Origin: Candidatus Margulisiibacteriota bacterium
GTDB taxonomy: Bacteria > Margulisbacteria > Termititenacia > Termititenacales > Termititenacaceae
Length of the DNA: 10,411 bases
Direction of reading: 5' to 3'
Assembly: GCA_031279305.1 (NCBI GenBank)
Contig: JAITIS010000012.1
Location: forward strand, 1 to 10,411
Numbering within the stretch: the first letter of the stretch is position 1; each line of letters opens with the position of its first letter. Shown one piece after another: positions 6,572-10,411 of the stretch. The notes below the pieces were generated by a model. That model ran no database searches, was not told the DNA's origin, and saw only the letters and a list, made by a program, of their open reading frames with translations. Made by a program: the position numbers and the translations under genes.

Positions 6572-7192
6572 ATGACGATAGAGGTAAAAGTGTTTAGTCT
6601 GGATGGCAAAGAGACCGGCGCTCTGGCGCTTAGCGATAGAGTTTTTAATGCGAAAGTGAACAAGGGTTTGTTGCATCTGGCGGTTTTAAGCTATCTGGCG
6701 ACCGGGCGTTCCGGCACGCACAGCACGCTGACCAAATCCGAGGTGCGCGGCGGCGGTAAAAAGCCGTTCTCGCAAAAAGGCACCGGCAACGCCCGCCGTG
6801 GTTCCAGCCGTTCGCCTCTTATTCCCGGCGGCGGCGTGGTGTTCGGCCCCCAACCGCGCGATTATGCTTTTTCCCTGACCAGAAGTATGAAAAAAGCCGC
6901 GCTGCGCGCCGCGCTGACTGACAAAAAAGATCGGATGATTGTGCTGGAAAATCTGGCTATCGCTAGGCCCAAGACCAAAGAATTTGCCGCGGTGCTAAAA
7001 AATTTTCAACTGGCGGAAAAAGCATTGTTTGTGGACGAGCCGCTGAATGCCAACGCGGTGAAAGCCGGCCGCAATATTCCGGCGGTCAAAACTGCCAGCG
7101 TGCGCAATGTCACCGTGTACGATTTGTTGAAATACGATAAATTTTTTGTGACCGCGGCAGCGGTGAAAAAATTTGAGGAGGTTCTGCAATGA
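6572..7192 (+). CDS. rplD: 50S ribosomal protein L4
   Basis: L4 binds 23S rRNA domain I and its extended loop lines the narrow part of the nascent-peptide exit tunnel. In E. coli it is also the autogenous repressor of the S10 operon. The 206 residues match the family length. The tunnel-loop signature is clear: KSEVRGGGKKPFSQKGTGNA (55-74), then RRGSSRSPL and PGGGVVFGPQPRDY (85-98). The C-terminal globular part includes NVTVYDLLKYDKFFVTAAAV. The ATG at 6572 has GAGGG 6 nt upstream. The stop overlaps the rplW start by 4 nt (ATGA). It is the only ribosomal gene here preceded by a long spacer, which makes the hairpin in that spacer a candidate control site. Confidence 0.98.
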   Translation: MTIEVKVFSLDGKETGALALSDRVFNAKVNKGLLHLAVLSYLATGRSGTHSTLTKSEVRGGGKKPFSQKGTGNARRGSSRSPLIPGGGVVFGPQPRDYAFSLTRSMKKAALRAALTDKKDRMIVLENLAIARPKTKEFAAVLKNFQLAEKALFVDEPLNANAVKAGRNIPAVKTASVRNVTVYDLLKYDKFFVTAAAVKKFEEVLQ

Positions 7193-7473
7193 ACTCGCCT
7201 TATGACATAATCGTCCGCCCGGTGGTGACCGAGAAAAGCAATTTGGAGCTGGGCAAAAATATTTATACTTTTATCGTGGCTAAAAACGCGACTAAAGTGG
7301 CGGTGCGCGGCGCGGTGGAGAAAATTTACAGCGTCAAAGTGGCAAAAGTAAACACTATGCTCGTCGCCGGCAAAAAACGCCGGTACGGCCGTATTTCCGG
7401 CCAAGATCCGGATCTGAAAAAAGCGATCGTGTATCTGGCCAAAGGCCAAAAGATCGACGCGCTGGCGGCTTAG
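7189..7473 (+). CDS. rplW: 50S ribosomal protein L23
   Basis: L23 sits at the exit of the polypeptide tunnel and is a docking site for trigger factor and the signal recognition particle. Its 94 residues are typical. Family features include the start region YDIIVRPVVTEKS (5-17), YTFIVAKNATK (26-36), the motif AVEKIYSVKVAKVNTM (42-57) and the basic loop GKKRRYGRISG (61-71). Its ATG overlaps the rplD stop in ATGA, and a strong GAGGAGG (7175-7181) lies within the end of rplD, so translation of the two is probably coupled. rplB follows after 9 nt. Confidence 0.97.
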   Translation: MNSPYDIIVRPVVTEKSNLELGKNIYTFIVAKNATKVAVRGAVEKIYSVKVAKVNTMLVAGKKRRYGRISGQDPDLKKAIVYLAKGQKIDALAA

Positions 7474-7482
7474 GAGAAAACA

Positions 7483-8313
7483 ATGGGCCTTAAAAAAATT
7501 AAGTCTATACACAACGCTTCGCGAAACACTATTCTGGCTGATTTTGCGGAGATTACCGCCCGCCGGCCGGAGAAAAGTCTGCTTTCCGCGGCGAAAAAAA
7601 CCGCGGGCCGCAACAATCAGGGAAAAATCACCTGCCGGCACAAAGGCGGCGGCGGCAAAAGATTTTTCCGCAGGATTGATTTTATCCGCGACAAAGATCA
7701 CATACCGGCCCGCGTGGTTTCTATCGAGTACGATCCCAATCGCACGGCGCGCATCGCTCTTTTGAGCTATGCTGACGGCGAAAAAAGATACATACTCGCG
7801 CCGCGCGGCCTGCAGGTAAATGATTCCCTGCTGTCCGGCGCGGAGGCGGATATCAAGCCCGGCAACGCTTTGCCGCTTGGTTCTATTCCGGTCGGCACGG
7901 TGGTGCACAATGTGGAGCTTGCCGCCGGCAAAGGCGCGCAGCTGGCGCGCAGCGCCGGCGTGTCTATACAGCTGATGGCCAAAGAAGGCGATTACGCCGT
8001 GCTGCGTATGCCGTCTACAGAGCTTAGGCTGGTACGGCTGGAATGTCGTGCGACAGTCGGCGTGGTGTCCAATGAAGATCATTTCAATATCAAGCTCGGC
8101 AAAGCCGGCCGCGCGCGCTGGCTGGGACTGCGCCCGGAAGTCCGCGGCTCGGTGATGAATCCCGTGGAGCATCCGCACGGCGGCGGCGAAGGCCGCGCTC
8201 CGGTGGGGCATCCGGGGCCGATGACCCCTTGGGGAAAGCCAGCGCTGGGCAAAAAAACCCGCAAATTAAAAAAACCTTCGACGAAACTGATCATTCGCCG
8301 CAAGAAAAAATAA
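7483..8313 (+). CDS. rplB: 50S ribosomal protein L2
   Basis: L2 is a conserved 23S rRNA-binding protein needed for subunit association and for an active peptidyl-transferase centre. Its 276 residues fit the family. Signatures: GRNNQGKITCRHKGGGGKR (42-60), IEYDPNRTARIALL (81-94), the KRYILAP strand (101-107) and the C-terminal MNPVEHPHGGGEGRAPVGHP (225-244), in which His230 matches the conserved E. coli His229. The family more often has Asp than Glu before that His, a conservative change. The tail KKTRKLKKPSTKLIIRRKKK is strongly basic. The RBS GGAG overlaps the rplW stop TAG (7471-7473). rpsS follows after 10 nt. Confidence 0.98.
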   Translation: MGLKKIKSIHNASRNTILADFAEITARRPEKSLLSAAKKTAGRNNQGKITCRHKGGGGKRFFRRIDFIRDKDHIPARVVSIEYDPNRTARIALLSYADGEKRYILAPRGLQVNDSLLSGAEADIKPGNALPLGSIPVGTVVHNVELAAGKGAQLARSAGVSIQLMAKEGDYAVLRMPSTELRLVRLECRATVGVVSNEDHFNIKLGKAGRARWLGLRPEVRGSVMNPVEHPHGGGEGRAPVGHPGPMTPWGKPALGKKTRKLKKPSTKLIIRRKKK

Positions 8314-8323
8314 AGGAGAGAGA

Positions 8324-8611
8324 ATGGCGCGTTCTGCTAAAAAAGGCCCGTTTTGCGATGAGCATCTGTTAAGCAAAATTCAGAAAATGAATTCCGCCGG
8401 CGAGAAGAAACTGGTGAAGACTTGGTCCCGCCGTTCGGCGATTTTTCCGGATTTTGTGGGGCATACGATCGCCGTGCACAACGGCAACAAGCATATCCCG
8501 ATCTATGTCACCGAAAATATGGTGGGGCATAAACTTGGCGAATTTGCCCATACGCGCACTTTTAGAGCGCACGGCGGCACGGAAAAAAAGACAGAAGAAA
8601 GACAAGCGTAA
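8324..8611 (+). CDS. rpsS: 30S ribosomal protein S19
   Basis: S19 forms a complex with S13 in the 30S head and touches the A-site tRNA region and bridge B1a. Its 95 residues match the family. Clear signatures are RSAKKGPFCDEHLL at the start, KTWSRRSAIFPDFVGHTIAVHN (about 32-53) and the most conserved part VTENMVGHKLGEFAHTRTFR (62-81). The tail is short and charged. AAGGAG at 8313-8318 lies 5 nt before the ATG. The preceding gene is rplB and rplV follows after 6 nt, the standard S10-operon order. Confidence 0.98.
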   Translation: MARSAKKGPFCDEHLLSKIQKMNSAGEKKLVKTWSRRSAIFPDFVGHTIAVHNGNKHIPIYVTENMVGHKLGEFAHTRTFRAHGGTEKKTEERQA

Positions 8612-8617
8612 AGATTT

Positions 8618-9001
8618 ATGGCGAAAAAAAATAAAACAGAAATAAAACAGCAAAAACCGGCGGATATTTTGGTGCGGGCTGAAGCTAAGATGATCAGGAT
8701 GTCGCCGCTGAAAGCCAACAGAGTGTTGAAATTGATCCGCGGCAAAAAAGCCGCGGAAGGCTTGAGCATTTTGCAGTTTCTGCCGCAGTCTGCCGCGCGT
8801 TCCGCGGAAAAAGTTTTGCGCTCTGCGATAGCCAACGCCGAGCATAACAACAAGCTGGCTAGAGACAGCCTGTATGTCGCGCAGGCGGTGGCCAACAACG
8901 GCACCCTGCTCAAACGCTGGCGCGCCGGCGGCAAAGGCCGTGCAATGCGCATAAAAAAATACACGACGCATATCAAGATCGCTGTCAAAGAAGGGAGATA
9001 A
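8618..9001 (+). CDS. rplV: 50S ribosomal protein L22
   Basis: L22 contacts all 23S rRNA domains, and its long beta-hairpin lines the exit tunnel near L4. At 127 residues it is longer than the E. coli protein (110) owing to a Lys/Gln-rich N-terminal extension of about 15 residues. Core signatures are RMSPLKANRVLKLIRGKKA (27-45), VLRSAIANAEHN (66-77) and the hairpin stretch GTLLKRWRAGGKGRAMRIKK (95-114) ending in TTHI. The ribosome-binding site is poor (AAAGA just after the rpsS stop), so coupling to rpsS translation is likely. The start at 8618 is the only ATG that keeps the 6-nt gap; ATGs at residues 25 and 28 would cut into the first helix region. Confidence 0.97.
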   Translation: MAKKNKTEIKQQKPADILVRAEAKMIRMSPLKANRVLKLIRGKKAAEGLSILQFLPQSAARSAEKVLRSAIANAEHNNKLARDSLYVAQAVANNGTLLKRWRAGGKGRAMRIKKYTTHIKIAVKEGR

Positions 9002-9005
9002 TTTA

Positions 9006-9707
9006 ATGGGTCATAAAACGGATCCGCGGTCGCTGCGGCTGGGCATCAACAGGGAATGGGACCGGGTCTGGTACGCCGCCAAAAAAGATTTTCCTAAATA
9101 CTTTCTGGAAGACCAAAAGATCGAGGATTTTGTCAAAACCAAACTGCGTAAATCCGGTATTTCCCGCGTGGTCATTAGGCGCCGTGAAAATCAAGTGACC
9201 GTGGATGTGTATACCGCCCGTCCGGGTATGATTATCGGCAAAGGCGGCCAGGATGCCGAGGCTTTTAAGCAGCAGCTGAGCAAGCTCATCGGCAAAAATG
9301 TGCAGCTCAACATCAATGAGACAGGCAATATCAATGCCTGCGCGCTGCTGCTGGCGGAAAATGTCGCCGCGCAGTTGGAGCGCCGCATCGCTTTTCGCCG
9401 CGCGATGAAACAGATAATTACCAAAGCGCTAAAATCCGGCGCGCAGGGCATCAAAGTGATGGTGTCTGGACGGCTGGGCGGCGCCGAGATTGCGCGCACG
9501 GAGTGGTACAGAGAGGGGCGCGTGCCTCTGCATACTTTTCGCGCGGACGTGGACTATGCGGTGACAGAGGCGCAGACCACTTACGGCAAGATCGGTGTGA
9601 AGGTCTGGGTGTACAAAGGCGACATACTGGACGACAAAGAAATAAAAGTAGACCTGAAGCCTTCAGATGTGGAGCTGGAGGAGGAAAAAGAAAATGTTAC
9701 AGCCTAA
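9006..9707 (+). CDS. rpsC: 30S ribosomal protein S3
   Basis: S3 lies at the mRNA entry channel of the 30S subunit and takes part in mRNA unwinding. Its 233 residues equal the usual length. The N-terminus MGHKTDPRSLRLGI is typical. The type-II KH domain has its loop GKGG at 78-81 in the motif RPGMIIGKGGQDAE. The C-terminal domain has QGIKVMVSGRLGGAEIARTE (147-166) and TTYGKIGVKVWVYKGD (191-206). The acidic tail is encoded by GAG/GAA codons that also provide the rplP ribosome-binding site. AGGGAG at 8992-8997 inside rplV precedes the ATG by 8 nt. Confidence 0.98.
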   Translation: MGHKTDPRSLRLGINREWDRVWYAAKKDFPKYFLEDQKIEDFVKTKLRKSGISRVVIRRRENQVTVDVYTARPGMIIGKGGQDAEAFKQQLSKLIGKNVQLNINETGNINACALLLAENVAAQLERRIAFRRAMKQIITKALKSGAQGIKVMVSGRLGGAEIARTEWYREGRVPLHTFRADVDYAVTEAQTTYGKIGVKVWVYKGDILDDKEIKVDLKPSDVELEEEKENVTA

Positions 9708-10101
9708 GCGCACCAAATACCGCAAACAGCAGCGCGGCAAGAACCGCGGCATAGCTTCGCGCGGCAATAAAGTGTCTTTTGGCGAATTTGGCCTGATGTC
9801 GCTGGAAAATTGTATGCTGACCAGCCGCCAGATCGAAGCGGCGCGCAAAGCGATCGCCAGACATATTCTCAAAGGCGGCAAAATCTGGATCAGGGTGTTT
9901 CCCGATCACGTGGTTACCCAGCGCCCGGCGGATTCCCGTATGGGTAAAGGCAAAGGCGCTCCGGTGCTGTGGGTAGCCAAAGTGCGCGCCGGCAAAGTAT
10001 TGTTTGAATTAAACGGATTGGCTTTAGCGCCGGCGCAGGCAGCGCTGGCTTCCGCCGGGCACAAGCTGCCCTGCAAAGTGCGTTTTGTGGCCGCGGAATA
10101 A
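9694..10101 (+). CDS. rplP: 50S ribosomal protein L16
   Basis: L16 helps to shape the A-site tRNA pocket and the central protuberance and is a late-assembly protein. The frame is open further upstream, but the family start MLQPKRTKYRK and a strong GGAGGAGG (9677-9684) fix the ATG at 9694, giving 135 residues, the normal length. This start lies inside rpsC, a 14-nt overlap in another frame, so the two are probably translationally coupled. Signatures are FGEFGL (29-34), LTSRQIEAARKAIARH (42-57), GKIWIRVFPD (62-71) and RMGKGKGAP (82-90). The Arg before MGKGKG is the residue hydroxylated in E. coli (Arg81). rpmC follows after 16 nt. Confidence 0.98.
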   Translation: MLQPKRTKYRKQQRGKNRGIASRGNKVSFGEFGLMSLENCMLTSRQIEAARKAIARHILKGGKIWIRVFPDHVVTQRPADSRMGKGKGAPVLWVAKVRAGKVLFELNGLALAPAQAALASAGHKLPCKVRFVAAE

Positions 10102-10117
10102 TTTTTAGGAGCAGAAA

Positions 10118-10411
10118 ATGACGCTTACTCTGGCAGAAATAAAAAAACTGGACGCTGACGGCATCGCTAAAAAAACGGCGGAGTTAAGAAAAGATTATTT
10201 TGAAAAAAAACAAAAACTGTTGCGCGGCGAGCATAAAGATATTTCGGAGTTTAAGAAAATCCGCCGAACTATCGCGCGCCTGTTGACTGTGCGTCCGGCG
10301 GAGGCGCCTAAGATTGTGGAAAGTAAACGCCTGCCGGAGGATCCGCGGGCAAAAAAAATAAAAAAGCTAAAAACCAGTAAAACGCCGCTGAAAAAAAGGC
10401 TTAAAAAAGAG
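10118..10411 (+). CDS. rpmC: 50S ribosomal protein L29 with long basic C-terminal extension, cut by the window edge
   Basis: L29 sits next to L23 at the tunnel exit. The frame begins at ATG 10118 with AGGAG (10107-10111) 6 nt upstream and is open through the edge, giving at least 98 residues. The core matches the family: LTLAEIKKLD (3-12), a helix with AELRKDYFEKKQKLLRGE (21-38), and FKKIRRTIARLLTV (45-58), the conserved second helix. L29 normally ends near residue 60-70. Here the frame continues with a Pro-containing linker and then a tail dominated by Lys (about 77-98). Gene order right after rplP supports the assignment. The tail may be an extension, or less likely a fusion; its end lies outside the window. 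Confidence 0.9.
   Translation, partial: MTLTLAEIKKLDADGIAKKTAELRKDYFEKKQKLLRGEHKDISEFKKIRRTIARLLTVRPAEAPKIVESKRLPEDPRAKKIKKLKTSKTPLKKRLKKE

Noticed and set aside
7006..8211. A 401-codon - strand frame antisense to rplD, rplW and rplB
   Set aside because: It is the shadow of three well-identified ribosomal genes with biased third-codon positions, and its composition (Ala, His, Arg, Phe rich) resembles no protein family.
9667..9693. Upstream start for rplP giving nine extra residues
   Set aside because: L16 begins with MLQPKRTK in the family, and the GGAGGAGG site is placed correctly for the ATG at 9694 rather than the earlier start.

Overview
The window holds the start of a bacterial ribosomal-protein supercluster on the + strand (str operon joined to the S10 operon) and, divergently on the - strand, most of one large gene that I do not recognise. 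No tRNA, rRNA, CRISPR array or insertion sequence is visible.

Layout. Positions 1-2209 (- strand) are an uninterrupted reading frame of at least 736 codons that leaves the window at its left edge. It is more AT-rich by eye than the ribosomal genes, helix-rich, and matches no family I know. Its 5' end is ambiguous: the best ribosome-binding site belongs to an ATG at 2255 in a different frame, and the two frames meet at a run of nine G (C on + strand, 2134-2142). Positions 2210-2493 are the divergent intergenic region. It carries a consensus sigma-70 promoter facing the ribosomal genes (TTGACA at 2383, TATAAT at 2407, 18-nt spacer) and a leader of about 75 nt. The -10 lies in a perfect 8-bp palindrome, so it also reads TATAAT on the other strand.

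Positions 2494-10411 are rpsL, rpsG, fusA, rpsJ, rplC, rplD, rplW, rplB, rpsS, rplV, rpsC, rplP and rpmC (cut by the right edge). All are on one strand and tightly packed, with 4-nt and 14-nt overlaps at rplD/rplW and rpsC/rplP and gaps of 4-27 nt elsewhere. The exception is a 76-nt gap between rplC and rplD that holds a GC-rich hairpin and a 9-bp direct repeat. There is no tuf gene between fusA and rpsJ, so the str and S10 gene sets are fused. The likely next gene outside the window is rpsQ, by the usual order.

The genes supply parts of both ribosomal subunits (S12, S7, S10, S19, S3; L3, L4, L23, L2, L22, L16, L29) plus the translocase EF-G. One mRNA from the promoter at 2383-2412 could serve them all.

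Organism. All proteins are of bacterial type, with Shine-Dalgarno sites, ATG/GTG/TTG starts and moderately high GC in the ribosomal genes. The L29 C-terminal tail, the L22 and S10 N-terminal extensions and the unusual L3 central loop suggest a lineage away from the well-studied Proteobacteria and Firmicutes, possibly an uncultivated phylum. I cannot name it from the sequence alone.
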